This document shows, in pieces, positions 15,821-25,653 of a stretch of DNA of 64,000 nt. The position numbers and the translations under genes were made by a program. The stretch comes from Candidatus Anammoxibacter sp. Its GTDB lineage: Bacteria; Planctomycetota; Brocadiia; Brocadiales; Anammoxibacteraceae. Position 1 is the first letter of the stretch. Every line of letters starts with the position of its first letter. The stretch spans positions 1 to 64,000 of the forward strand of contig JAIQZO010000046.1 of NCBI GenBank assembly GCA_021777055.1, written 5' to 3'. The notes beneath the pieces are model-generated. The model made no database searches and had not been told where the DNA came from. It saw nothing but the letters and a program-made list of their open reading frames with translations.

Positions 15821-17878
15821 TTATCTTCTAAACTTTTTGGCAAATGCGTTAAAGCTGTAATTGCGGCCTAGAAAATCCTTTACCAACTCTTCTGCTGGTT
15901 TTATACCGCCCTTAGATAAAACAGTTTTACGATAATGGTTTGCAACCACTTTATTTCGTATCCCATATTTTTCAAATTCACTAAACATGTCTGTTGCAAT
16001 AACCTTCGACCATAGATAGGTATAGTAGATAGCTGAGTAATTTTTCAAATGACCGAAGTTTGCAAAAAAGTAACTATCTTCCAGATGGGGATACATTGAA
16101 TAGAGTGATTCAACCTCTAACATCTTTTCCATGATATCGAAATTTGCAGGATCCTCCAGGTGATACTGCAGCGAGAGTGCGGACATGTAGAGCTGCCCAA
16201 TATTGAAAGCGCCTTTACCAAACATTTTTGTCTGGTTCATCTTTTCTACCAATTCTGCAGGAATGGGTTCACCTTGCGCATTCACAGCAAAGGTTTGTAA
16301 TGTCTCTAAATCCCATATCCACTCCTCAAGCATTTGTGATGGGGTTTCAACAAAATCCCTTTCCGTTTTAATACCAGAGATTCTTTCCCAGTGATAGTGA
16401 CCGGCAAAAAGCGCGTGTAACAGGTGACCAAATTCATGAAGAAATGTCTTCACCTGTTTATGTTCCATGAGCTCTTCAGGATCTTCTTCTCCGGGAAAAT
16501 TACATACCAATGTGTGAATAGGATTCTGTCTACCCGCAATGCCAGCTTTGGTGGTAAATCCTGCCGCATGCTGGAATTTGCCTTCACGTGGGTGCATATC
16601 CAAGTAAAAAAGGCCTATTTGTCTGCCCCCCTGCAACATTTTGTAAGATTCCACACTGGGGTGCCAGACCTCAGTTATCCATGGTTGAATTTCAACATCA
16701 AACAGATCACGAACCAGCTGAAAAATTCCATCTCTTACATTATTATATGAGAAGTATTTTCGCACTTCCTTAGCGTTTAATTTATATTTATCTTTTCGAA
16801 TCTTTTCCTTCAAGTATCGTATCTGCCACAAGTTTACCTCTTTTGCATTGGGATCTATTTCCTGAAGTTTTGACAATAGTTCGCTTATCTCATCTTCCGC
16901 AGCGGGCTTTACCAATGCATAAAGCTTATCAATAAATTGCGCGGCATTTTCAGGTGCACGGACCATCGTATCCGCTGTTACAAGTTCAGCGTAATTTCTG
17001 TAACCAAGAAGGATTGCTAATTCATGTCTTTTCTCCAGTAAATTACGCAATACCTCTTCATTTTGTGGATATCCTCTTGACTTCCATGCTATGTAATGCT
17101 TCCGTCGCACATCATCATTTTCAGCAAAGGTCAAAACCGGGAATAAGTCCGTATGGTGTGTTGTCAGGGTAATTAAGCCGTCAATGTCTACTTTACGGTT
17201 GGTAATAAAATCTTCCGGTAACCCGGTCAACTCTTCCGCAGTTACCTTGATAGTCGTCACTTCTTCCTGGATATTTCGGTTAAACTTCTGACCAATTTCT
17301 GCAATTTCTTCATTTAGTTGACTAATTCTTTCACGTATAACACTGTCTTTATGAACACCTGATTGCATAAAGTCCCGCATCTTTAAGAAATGGTAACGGC
17401 GAGTTGGGAGATCTGCCTGACTTACATCTACTTTGCTAACGGCCTCGTAAACAGGCCTGGACAGGTCTAACAAGCTTCTGATTTTACTGTATTCAATGGT
17501 GCAGTTTGCCGCCACTTCACGAATAGTTGAATCAGGATGTACGGATTCCATCAAATGTGATTTACGATAACCATTATTCAGGAGAATCTCAAAATCGTTT
17601 AAGGGCTCCAGTACGCTCTTAACATTAAATGGAACATTGATATTTTCAAGGTTTGTAAGTAAAGAGTTAAGTGTATCAATTGTTTGTATGCATTCGTCTT
17701 GATAAACAATTGCCTCTTTTGGTATTATTGGTTCTTGCATTGTTTCAGATTCTGCATTCTCAGTTTTCTTTTCTTCTACGGATAAAACATTCGTATCCCA
17801 GTAATTTATACCGCAAATTACAAGGACAGAGAGCACCAGAAAAGGCATTAATATTATACTGGGCCGATTCAAATTCAT
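15821..17878 (-). CDS. M3 family oligopeptidase, membrane-anchored or exported
   Basis: A 685-residue zinc metallopeptidase of the M3 (thimet oligopeptidase/oligopeptidase A) type. The zinc motif HEFGH is at residues 481-485, followed by LLHALFAGHYHW, and a downstream glutamate (ETPSQMLEEW) supplies the third ligand. The N-terminus has one hydrophobic segment (ILMPFLVLSVLVICGI), indicating export or anchoring, unlike the cytosolic E. coli enzymes. Full length for the family. It probably degrades short peptides in the cell envelope. It is monocistronic, convergent with the hydrolase gene at 14842. Confidence 0.9.
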   Translation of the reverse strand: MNLNRPSIILMPFLVLSVLVICGINYWDTNVLSVEEKKTENAESETMQEPIIPKEAIVYQDECIQTIDTLNSLLTNLENINVPFNVKSVLEPLNDFEILLNNGYRKSHLMESVHPDSTIREVAANCTIEYSKIRSLLDLSRPVYEAVSKVDVSQADLPTRRYHFLKMRDFMQSGVHKDSVIRERISQLNEEIAEIGQKFNRNIQEEVTTIKVTAEELTGLPEDFITNRKVDIDGLITLTTHHTDLFPVLTFAENDDVRRKHYIAWKSRGYPQNEEVLRNLLEKRHELAILLGYRNYAELVTADTMVRAPENAAQFIDKLYALVKPAAEDEISELLSKLQEIDPNAKEVNLWQIRYLKEKIRKDKYKLNAKEVRKYFSYNNVRDGIFQLVRDLFDVEIQPWITEVWHPSVESYKMLQGGRQIGLFYLDMHPREGKFQHAAGFTTKAGIAGRQNPIHTLVCNFPGEEDPEELMEHKQVKTFLHEFGHLLHALFAGHYHWERISGIKTERDFVETPSQMLEEWIWDLETLQTFAVNAQGEPIPAELVEKMNQTKMFGKGAFNIGQLYMSALSLQYHLEDPANFDIMEKMLEVESLYSMYPHLEDSYFFANFGHLKNYSAIYYTYLWSKVIATDMFSEFEKYGIRNKVVANHYRKTVLSKGGIKPAEELVKDFLGRNYSFNAFAKKFRR

Positions 17879-18341
17879 TCTCCTATTTACCTAAAGTATT
17901 AAAAATCATTTTCAAATGCATAGCAGGAATTTTCAATATGGGTTTTCAAATATAAACTCCCTTTAAGTATTATCGTCACAATAAGATGAAATTTACGCAT
18001 TTTAGAGAAAGATTGTTACATTTGCTATAAAAAAACTTAAAAAATATAAAGTTGCATAAAGTTAGTTATAATAAAGTTTATAAGCTCTATTTAGAAACGG
18101 TTCCGTGTTGTTTATCGAAACTGTTATGCGTGATAATAGATTCTTACACCATAATTGAGTAAATTTATCTTTCAAATTTATAATCAACTGACAATAAAGT
18201 TTTTTTCTAATTCACGGTTCAAAGGTTAAATACAATGAAACAAAAAGATCGTTGAACCTTTAAACCACAAAAACTTCAAATATTTTTGACTCGTGTTGAC
18301 CAAAGAAATGCGAGTAATCTTTCCTAAATGGGTGGTTATAA
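17879..18341. repeat. Divergent gap with inverted R5 copy
   Basis: No gene. An inverted R5 repeat lies at about 18125-18205. A small palindrome follows at about 18212-18260 (GGTTCAAAGGTTAAAT against GAACCTTTAAACC), also found near 27262-27320. The gap separates the divergent M3 peptidase and DUF3541 genes and should carry both promoters; I could not pin them down. Confidence 0.5.
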
Positions 18342-19418
18342 ATGAGATTATTTATACTAATTGTTTTACCATGGATTTTAATACATTCAAATAGTGTTGA
18401 TGCGCAAATAGATTATAGTAAGGATGCAGATCTTATTCGAAGCTATTATGAACAAAGAGCCTTTGAGCTACCACCTTCAAAAGCTGGTCATATGGGATGT
18501 CGTTTATATCGCCAGTATGGAGATAAGCGTTACAAGTTCTTAATTTTGCAAGATATAAAGAATATCGATCAAAGATTTAGAAGTATTAAGGGAAAGGGCT
18601 TAGACCCTGCAAGTTTGTTGAAAATCAGCAGGCAAGAAATAAAGGATTATAATAAATCTGACAATGAACGTTATGTACGTAGACGTAAAACGTTTGATAG
18701 TTATCCTACCTATAGGCTTATTGCAGTAAGTATCCTTGGCGGACTAGCCAAACTCAATAATTATGGTTTAAAGTGTGCAGATGAAGATTTATTTCGTAAG
18801 GTAATACATGGCTATAACTTTAAACATGTATTTAGAGATCCTGTGATGATACGTGCGTGGGGAGCACAGCTTGCTAACCAGGTTTATTGGCTAAAACAGT
18901 TAGGAGAAAGGGATCTTTCACACACGTTTTCTCAAGCTGTCAGAAGAACTTATCCTAACAGTAAAGACCATTTGCTTAGCCAACAGCAGTTTACCAACAA
19001 AATATATACATTGACTCATATTATTATTAGTGCTTCAGAATACTATCAAAAACCGGTAAATGCGGTTGAATTTAGTTGGATCTTGGACTATTTTAGCGCT
19101 AATCTAAGTACTATCATTAAGCGTTGCAATGTAGATGTCATCGCTGAGGTTGGGCTTTCATATCTGTTGGCGGAAAAAGAAGATGCATCGGAAGTGGAAA
19201 TAATAAGGGCATTTGTTAGTTCTTCAATTAATAAGGATGCGAGCATGATACCATCATCAAAAGGTGGTACTGATTTCGTCTATGGCGAGCATAGAAATAT
19301 ATTGGCTGTTATGTTATTAGATTGGCAAGGTACTACACGACGGCCTTACACAAAGGAAATTCCTGAGTTAAAAGATCACCTCCCCACCAGTTTAGTATTT
19401 GATAAAAGTGTTCAATAA
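18342..19418 (+). CDS. DUF3541-type exported protein, paralogue 1
   Basis: A 358-residue protein with a signal peptide (MRLFILIVLPWILIHSNSVDA). The mature part fits DUF3541: HMGCRLYRQYGDKRY, a DP.MI.AWGAQLANQVYWLKQLGE segment, TNKIYTLTHIII.AS.YYQ, and DVIAEVGLSYLLAE. The family is found mainly in marine gammaproteobacteria, and its function is unknown. Alpha-helical repeats like those of glycan-binding proteins are likely. A paralogue follows 460 bp downstream. Both have GEHRN near the C-terminus, a conserved polar motif that may be functional. Confidence 0.75.
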   Translation: MRLFILIVLPWILIHSNSVDAQIDYSKDADLIRSYYEQRAFELPPSKAGHMGCRLYRQYGDKRYKFLILQDIKNIDQRFRSIKGKGLDPASLLKISRQEIKDYNKSDNERYVRRRKTFDSYPTYRLIAVSILGGLAKLNNYGLKCADEDLFRKVIHGYNFKHVFRDPVMIRAWGAQLANQVYWLKQLGERDLSHTFSQAVRRTYPNSKDHLLSQQQFTNKIYTLTHIIISASEYYQKPVNAVEFSWILDYFSANLSTIIKRCNVDVIAEVGLSYLLAEKEDASEVEIIRAFVSSSINKDASMIPSSKGGTDFVYGEHRNILAVMLLDWQGTTRRPYTKEIPELKDHLPTSLVFDKSVQ

Positions 19419-19419
19419 C

Positions 19420-19600
19420 AAAATACAGAATACAGGAGACAGGAGACAGCATAGATTTGTGATTGTCTTATAATAGAGTTATTAATTGTAAATTTGTATT
19501 CACTTCCTGAATCATGTTTTCTATTATTCAGGATCCTGGATTCCGTATTCCATAAAAGCTACAAAATCTTTTACAAAAAAAGGAGTTTTTATAAAGTAGT
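19420..19600 (-). repeat. R2 palindromic element, inverted copy
   Basis: CAGAATACAGGAGACAGGAG follows the stop of the first DUF3541 gene. The centre, GAGTTATTAATTGTAAAT, is the reverse of the other copies, and the far end carries the AAAATCTTTTACAAAAAAAGG flank. It lies between the two paralogues. Confidence 0.75.
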
Positions 19601-19824
19601 ACTATATAGGACTAAAAAGGAATCAAATTTCAGCACATAAGATGAACCACATACCACATATAAGAACAATCTGCATATTTCTGTAAAATTTTTTGAGTAA
19701 AGTCAGCAGAGACGATAATTCCAAAAAAGTAGTTGTATTTTACGGCCTGTTTTTCTACGATTAGATTTCTTTCAAAAGTAATTGCCCTTCATCAGAAAAA
19801 TTAGCTTGCGAATAGAGTTTCTTT

Positions 19825-20981
19825 ATGAAAGTCGGTAAACAATTACTAAAAAAAACGTGCTATAGTTTTTCTTTTTAGTTTTGCTAACAGGCAATATCCA
19901 TTTACTTTCTGAGCAGTTTGCTGCTGACGTACCAGTGCAAATTATTCCAACACTGACTGATGCCGATGTTGTTCAAGGTATACAGCAGACCTTTGAACAG
20001 AATCTTTTTCAATTACCTCCACGTATTCAGGGACATTACGGTATTCGTTTGTATCGCTTGACCGGAATGGTTAAGTATCTGCATGCCGCCCTTTATGATT
20101 ATTTCGCGGTGGCGGATCAGTTAAATGCTATATTGCCATATATTAACAACCCTGCGCATATTAATACTCTGTCAAAATCATTGGCTGCCCTGTTATCAAA
20201 AAATGAACGGGGCAAGGCTAGAAGCCAAACGCTCAGGAAATATCCTGATTTCATTTTTTATGCCGACGCTTTACTCCGTTATGCTTCACGCTTGGATGAG
20301 TTTGGGGTTCGAGTACCGGATAAAGTACTTAAAGTACTATCCAGTTATGATTTTAAGTCCGCAATAACAAATAAAGCCATGATACATGCCTGGGCGGCTC
20401 AATTGGCAAATTATGCTTATTGGCTGAAACAACTTGGCATTGCTGATTATGTAGAGGCAACTCGATTGGCTTTCCTTACCGCTTATCCAGACGAAGAGGA
20501 TACGAAACTATCCAAATGGGAATATAATAACAAACTATACGGGTTAACACATTATGTTCTTGCCGCTAGTGGCTACTATCAGCATAGTTTGGAGAAGGAA
20601 GAGTTTAACTGGGCTCTGGATTATTTTGTTAATAATCTAGAACGTATCTTTGCAACTGCAAGTGCGGATATTATTGCTGAAATCGGCATTAGCTTTTTGC
20701 TAACCGGGCAAGGAAACCATGATCTAGTTGCTCAGGCAAAAGACAAGATTATCCGTTCATATAATAATGATCACGGCATGATACCTTCGGTGAATGGAAA
20801 GTTCGACTTAGCTACAGGTGAGCATAGAAATGTTCTGGCCTTGATGTTATTAAGCTGGCCTAACACTCTCTATCCTGGGCCTTATTTTCACCAGATTAAA
20901 TCCATAAGCAAGTATCTTCCCAAATCGCCTAGCCATTGGCTAACAACAGAAAGTCCGCTTAAGCTGGACAGCAAAAACTGA
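19825..20981 (+). pseudogene. DUF3541-type protein, paralogue 2, frameshifted in signal peptide
   Basis: The body, open from TTG 19881 (366 codons), aligns along its length with the gene at 18342: GHYGIRLYRLTG, AWAAQLANYAYWLKQLG, NNKLYGLTHYVLAASGYYQ, ADIIAEIGISFLL and TGEHRNVLALMLL. A signal-peptide start lies at ATG 19825 (MKVGKQLLKKTCYS) in another frame that stops at 19876. Adding one T to the run at 19866-19870 joins it to FFFLVLLTGNIHLLSEQFAADVP, a complete signal peptide. The gene is therefore interrupted by a 1-base deletion in a homopolymer, or is phase-variable, or reflects a sequencing error. Without the fix, the protein would lack an export signal. Confidence 0.75.
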
Positions 20982-20994
20982 GATTAGAATTATT

Positions 20995-21035
20995 GATGGG
21001 TTTCACTACCGCTCAACCCATCCTACATTTTAACT
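20995..21035 (+). repeat. Half of a palindromic repeat (R6)
   Basis: GATGGGTTTCACTACCGCTC followed by AACCCATCCTAC resembles one arm of the full palindrome at 61389-61473. The rest of 20,982-21,219 contains no supported gene. Confidence 0.5.
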
Positions 21036-21219
21036 CAAAACAAATACAATAGTTACATCTTGGCTCTAAAAGAACGTATTCATCCCGAAATGGGAATTCC
21101 TATATCCTATACTATCACGTTCTTCTCCTCCACCTATACTAAAGCAGATAACAGGAGCCTCGAAATTTTTCACTTTTATAATCCAGGTAGCAATAAAACA
21201 ACTGGTATAATTTTTATCA

Positions 21220-22461
21220 TTACTTGGTCAAACTTTTTGATGCCACCAGGCGCTCAAGGGTCAAACCCTGTACAAGAATAGAAAACACAACTATTATATA
21301 GGTTACTGTCAACAATGTCTCCCGTTCAGGCCCGCTTGGGATGGATAGGGCCAGTGCCACTGATATTCCTCCACGCAGGCCACCCCATGTCATGATCTTT
21401 ACAGCATTAGGGCTAAAATCCATTAAACGCCTCATAAACGTGACAGGTAAACCCACACTAATAAAGCGTACTAACAGTACAACTGGAATCATCACTATAC
21501 CGGCAACCAAATATTTTACATTAATGGTAAGGACTAATAGCTCTAAACCAATTAACAGGAAAAGGACAGCGTTTAGTATTTCATCCATTAACTCCCAGAA
21601 AGAATCTAGATGTTCCCTGGTTTTCTCACTCATCGCCATAATACGTCCTTTGTTTCCTATTAATATTCCGGCAACAACCATGGCAATGGGACCGGAGACA
21701 TGGATGGCGTGTGCAAAGGCATAACCACCCATAACCAAGGCAATGGTGAGCAATACCTCCACCTGATAATTATCCACACTCTTAAGCATCCAGTAGGCCG
21801 ACCACCCTATGGCTAACCCGAATAACATCCCTCCAACAGCTTCTTCCAGGAACAAAAGCATTATGTGTCTGGCGGTAACGTCATGCCCACCAGTAGCAAT
21901 CTCCATAATTACCAGAAATACAACTACCGCAATACCATCATTAAATAGACTTTCACCCGTAATCTTGGTTTCCAAACTTTTAGGAACGCCAGCTTTCTTT
22001 AGAATACCTATCACGGCAATAGGGTCTGTTGGAGCTATAACCCCACCAAACAATAAGCAATAAATAAAAGGCAATTTGATCCCTACAGACCAGAAAACTA
22101 TCCAGGAAATGCCGCCAACCATAAACGTGGTCACCACCACTCCAAATGTGGACAATATCATAATGATCCATTTGTGCTTGGCCAAGTCCTCAAGATTTAC
22201 GTGCAATGCTCCGGCAAATAAGAGAAAGCTCAACATACCATGCATCAGAGCTTTATTAAAATCAATGCTCTCCAACACGGCGGTTGCTTTATTGTGAACA
22301 CCTTCGAAACCAAAGAAGCCGAATGCCACCAGGCACACAGATATAAGCATCGCTATCAGCATGATCCCTATGGTTGTGGGAAGCTTGATAAAGCGAAAAT
22401 TAATGTAACTGAAAATAGCAGCAAGGCTTAACAGTAATGCGGCGAGATCTAGTAACTCCAT
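21220..22461 (-). CDS. Na+/H+ antiporter, CPA1/NhaP type
   Basis: A 413-residue integral membrane protein with about 12 hydrophobic segments. Diagnostic motifs are present: GGVIAPTDPIAV with the paired Asp region, then GESLFNDGIAVV carrying the ion-binding Asn-Asp, and WGGLRGGISVALALSIP. It exchanges cytoplasmic Na+ (or K+) for H+ across the cytoplasmic membrane, for pH and salt homeostasis. No cytoplasmic C-terminal regulatory domain follows, so it is a short form. A single gene with its own promoter region to the right. Confidence 0.92.
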   Translation of the reverse strand: MELLDLAALLLSLAAIFSYINFRFIKLPTTIGIMLIAMLISVCLVAFGFFGFEGVHNKATAVLESIDFNKALMHGMLSFLLFAGALHVNLEDLAKHKWIIMILSTFGVVVTTFMVGGISWIVFWSVGIKLPFIYCLLFGGVIAPTDPIAVIGILKKAGVPKSLETKITGESLFNDGIAVVVFLVIMEIATGGHDVTARHIMLLFLEEAVGGMLFGLAIGWSAYWMLKSVDNYQVEVLLTIALVMGGYAFAHAIHVSGPIAMVVAGILIGNKGRIMAMSEKTREHLDSFWELMDEILNAVLFLLIGLELLVLTINVKYLVAGIVMIPVVLLVRFISVGLPVTFMRRLMDFSPNAVKIMTWGGLRGGISVALALSIPSGPERETLLTVTYIIVVFSILVQGLTLERLVASKSLTK

Positions 22462-22844
22462 AATCTGTTACTCTCCATATGGCATTTTTGAAAGATTGAA
22501 AGGTTAAATGCCTAAAATGCCTAAAATGCCTAAAATGCCTAAAATGCGCTAAAATTATAGAAATTTATTATTAATAAAAAACAAGGCTATTAACTTTGAG
22601 AGTTTTTTTTACAGCATGATCTTGTAAAATGTTCATAAATATGAAAAATTTTTCACTGCAAAAGGCTAACTGGACAATGCTGAAAGTGACCGGGAATTCG
22701 ACATTTAACGATCTATCTTTCAACTATCTTTGAATGTTATTTTCTCATGCATTCCTTGAAATCGCGAAGGCGGCACAGGTGGTAGAGCTCAATAATAAAA
22801 TACCGGTCTAACCAAAACATAAATCACTAAATGTCAAACCCTAA
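22462..22844. repeat. Gap with R3 copy b and 9-bp tandem repeat
   Basis: Copies of ATGCCTAAA repeat about five times at 22507-22553, followed by the R3 body with AATTTATTATTAATAAAAAA and an end TGGACAATGCTGA near 22672-22685. The left inverted end seen in copy a is absent. No gene. Confidence 0.7.
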
Positions 22845-24305
22845 TCACTTTGAATATAATGGAGTTGTTTTATGGTTATTAGATGCATCAGAATTGGCTA
22901 CTACTTTTGGGAATAATTTTTGCAGTTTTTCTGCAAGCTGTTTCGCAGATTCGGATTGTTTAAATGAAAGGTAATAGGTCGCAAGCATTTCTGGTAGGTT
23001 ATATTTTAATTCATTACAATATCCTCTACTCGGTTTTACACTCTTCAGAATACCTAAATCCAGACAACCAGCCATGCATTGGGGAAGAACTTTACAATCG
23101 CAGCATTCACTAAGGTCTTCTATATGCCAATTCATCCAGCTATCAAGGTTTACTTTCATTTTTGGAGTCTCTATTTCAGTATTAAGGTTTAAAACTGCTT
23201 TTTCCGGTTGGGTAACGTGGTTCCAGCACTTGTATACCAAGCCATTTGCACCGAAAACCCAACTATTAACATTATCAGCAACACATACATTAGGAAGGGA
23301 TTTAGGCAAAACCGGCATTCCATAACCCCGCTTATAAGCCGCAAACTGGAGTTGTGTATGTAGCTTTGACCATGTCTCTTTTACAAATAAGCATGAACCT
23401 ACTGTGTTTGCACACACATCAGTGTATGCAGTAACAGGAGCGAAATAAGTACCAATTTTACCTCGTAGCCCGGCTTCGTCAAGCTGATCAAAAATCTCAG
23501 GAACTATTTTCTTAATATTTCTTTTGTCCACATTTACGCGAACTGTTATCCCCAACCTTGGATCAGAAAGAGACAGATTATTTAGTATTTTATCAAAGGT
23601 TGGAGCCGCAATCAGATACGGACGGCGGCTGTTATGCACATCTCGTGGGCCATCAAGAGTAATCTGGCACTGCTTTACACCCAAGTCTACAAGCAATTTA
23701 CTAACTGATTTATTTAGTAACCAACCATTTGTTACTATTGTAGCATCGTATTTAATGTCACCATTATCGATATTCACAAAACGTTTTGAAAGGTCTTTTA
23801 TAACTGAAAGAGCCAAAAGAGGCTCGCCACCAAACCATGTCACAGAAAGTGATTTGACTTTAGGTTTTCTAGTTTCAATAAATTTAACAATCCTGTCTTG
23901 AATATCCCGTGGCATTATGCCAGGTAAATGGTCTTCATAACAGTAAATACATCGAAAATTACAATCTAAAGTAGGGCAAATGGTTAGATTGATATGTTCT
24001 GAAGGGGTAAAGCGAGCAATTTTGTTGCTGTTGTTAAAGAGTGCAACCTCATCCAATTCCTCTGGTACAAGAATACCTTGATCTTGAAACAGTTTCAGAA
24101 TATTAGATTCTCTACAATTATTAAGGTTCGGTTCAGAAAGTATTTCTTCCGCTTCTTTACGATAAGCTTCCGGTATCTCAACAAGCCTGCCAGCTAGACC
24201 GCCAAAAAGTAAAAGAACACCAATATCTTGTAAATTTACCTTAGTTACATAGCGTGATACTTTCCAGCGGTCTGAAAGTTTACTACTGTATTGCAGAGTC
24301 ATCAT
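22845..24305 (-). CDS. Radical SAM/SPASM peptide-modifying enzyme
   Basis: A 486-residue radical SAM protein. The 4Fe-4S motif is C115-x3-C119-x2-C122 in PTLDCNFRCIYCYED, followed by WFGGEPLL, TNGWLL and QITLDGPRDVHN, all typical of SPASM-family peptide maturases. The C-terminal third has the auxiliary-cluster cysteines: CWNHV, then CCDCKVLPQCMAGC and a late Cys. Residues 1-105 form an N-terminal extension that could bind a precursor. The start overlaps the 3' end of the upstream cysteine-rich Tat protein gene by 23 bp, so the two are translationally coupled. That makes the neighbour the likely substrate. I cannot place it in a named subfamily. Confidence 0.88.
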   Translation of the reverse strand: MMTLQYSSKLSDRWKVSRYVTKVNLQDIGVLLLFGGLAGRLVEIPEAYRKEAEEILSEPNLNNCRESNILKLFQDQGILVPEELDEVALFNNSNKIARFTPSEHINLTICPTLDCNFRCIYCYEDHLPGIMPRDIQDRIVKFIETRKPKVKSLSVTWFGGEPLLALSVIKDLSKRFVNIDNGDIKYDATIVTNGWLLNKSVSKLLVDLGVKQCQITLDGPRDVHNSRRPYLIAAPTFDKILNNLSLSDPRLGITVRVNVDKRNIKKIVPEIFDQLDEAGLRGKIGTYFAPVTAYTDVCANTVGSCLFVKETWSKLHTQLQFAAYKRGYGMPVLPKSLPNVCVADNVNSWVFGANGLVYKCWNHVTQPEKAVLNLNTEIETPKMKVNLDSWMNWHIEDLSECCDCKVLPQCMAGCLDLGILKSVKPSRGYCNELKYNLPEMLATYYLSFKQSESAKQLAEKLQKLFPKVVANSDASNNHKTTPLYSK

Positions 24306-25206
24306 ATAAATTTCTGCCTATGTAATGTTCTACCGCATTAAAAAATTGTCTAGGATTAGATATTTCGAAAAATTCGAATAATTCTTGAACAAATGGATGG
24401 TTTATATTTGCTTCGATTTCTGATGCCGCAGTGTCAACAAATGTCACATGTGTATCACAACTAAATTGTGAAGAATCGTCAAAAACACCACACGTATTAT
24501 TAACACATTTATATGAGCTTTCAAGTGAACCTTCAGATACACCTGAATCAGGTACTCTTGTAATCGTATTTACAGCACAATGGTCTTGGCCACAAGTTGT
24601 AACTATATTAGGACTGCATTCTACTTTCCCCCTACAACCAATGTGAACAACGCAATCTAAACCTTCACAACGAATACGAATACATAATCCCGTAGAAATT
24701 TCAACTGAATCACCCTCTATATTTATGTTACCAAATCCTAAAGATGTATAAACATTTGTTTCATTTCCACCAACTACACCTGGTGCGGGAGAAGCCGAAA
24801 ATATTTCATGGGAAGCAGTAGGCATATTTTCCCATTCATCTGTACGCGTTAATATTTGCCTTACTGTATCTAAAAAGGTGCCCTCCTGTACTTGAACAAA
24901 GGGCTGACTTAACGCTTCTGATGAAAGTTTTAGAGTGGGGCTTACTGGTGGTTTGTTACGCACGGGAAAATAAATATTGCCATCTCTGTTCCTCCGATTA
25001 TTTCTCTGGGCATAAGCAGTACTTGATGAATTCCCTTCAGAAACTAATTGAGTGGCTGCTATTGCAGCGCCACTTACAGCAACGTCCTTAAAGAAACGAC
25101 GCCTTGATGAATTTCCTTCTGATTCATTTTTACATATATCAGTGGAAGTTTTGGTTTCAACATCTGTGCTAGTTTGTTTGCATTCTTTTTCTTTCTTCGT
25201 ACTCAT
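24283..25206 (-). CDS. Tat-signal cysteine-rich protein, putative rSAM substrate
   Basis: A 307-residue protein that I do not recognise. It has a Tat motif SRRRFFK (34-40) before a weakly hydrophobic stretch (DVAVSGAAIAATQLV) and an AYA cleavage site at about 66. A hydrophilic region follows, then a cysteine-rich core at 175-250 with ten Cys: C175, C180, C185, C191, C197, C205, C210, C234, C239, C250. Spacings are 4, 4, 5, 5, 7, 4, 23, 4 and 10 residues. A helical acidic C-terminus follows (FVQELFEFFEIS). Export through Tat implies folding or modification in the cytoplasm before export, consistent with the coupled radical SAM gene. The sequence does not show whether the cysteines are modified, bind metal or form disulfides. 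The ribosome binding site AGGAGG lies upstream of the ATG at 25206. Confidence 0.8.
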   Translation of the reverse strand: MSTKKEKECKQTSTDVETKTSTDICKNESEGNSSRRRFFKDVAVSGAAIAATQLVSEGNSSSTAYAQRNNRRNRDGNIYFPVRNKPPVSPTLKLSSEALSQPFVQVQEGTFLDTVRQILTRTDEWENMPTASHEIFSASPAPGVVGGNETNVYTSLGFGNINIEGDSVEISTGLCIRIRCEGLDCVVHIGCRGKVECSPNIVTTCGQDHCAVNTITRVPDSGVSEGSLESSYKCVNNTCGVFDDSSQFSCDTHVTFVDTAASEIEANINHPFVQELFEFFEISNPRQFFNAVEHYIGRNLYDDSAIQ

Positions 25207-25653
25207 ACAATTCCTCCTTTTTATAAGAGATTATAAGAAGTTACTTTCTAGAAATGAATTACAATTAACAAATTAGTAGATCCACGTCAAGTTAAAAGTT
25301 TCCTTCAAGCTTAAACAACATTTATTTGCATGTTATTTATTTTCTGCAAGGCATGAATCTATCGCCACCGAGTCAGAAGTAACGAAGAAAGAGATAATAG
25401 TATTACTTTATAAAAACTTCTTTTTTTTAATGATTTTGTGGTTTTTGTTGAATACAGAATACAGGAGTCAGAAGTCAGTACAACAAAAAGCACGAGTTGA
25501 AAAACCAACTTAATTCGTATCTATTTCCATTAATTAACAGAGCAAAATAACTAGAAATCTACGCTTTATTCTGAATTCTGAATTCTAAATTCTGCATTTG
25601 GTTGCGGCGTTGCCGCGATATGTGATATAAATTAAGGAAAGCCTAACTGTGCG
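25207..25653. repeat. Gap with R2 element (25398-25625)
   Basis: The R2 copy is complete. It has a left flank TATTACTTTATAAAAACTTC, a left arm AATACAGAATACAGGAGTCA, a right arm TTCTGAATTCTGAATTC and the end hairpin TTGCGGCGTTGCCGC. The promoter of the Tat-protein/rSAM operon should lie in 25,207-25,390. No gene. Confidence 0.75.

Noticed and set aside
21060-21281. Small + strand frame upstream of the antiporter stop
   Set aside because: No ribosome binding site or protein-like composition, and it overlaps the antiporter gene.
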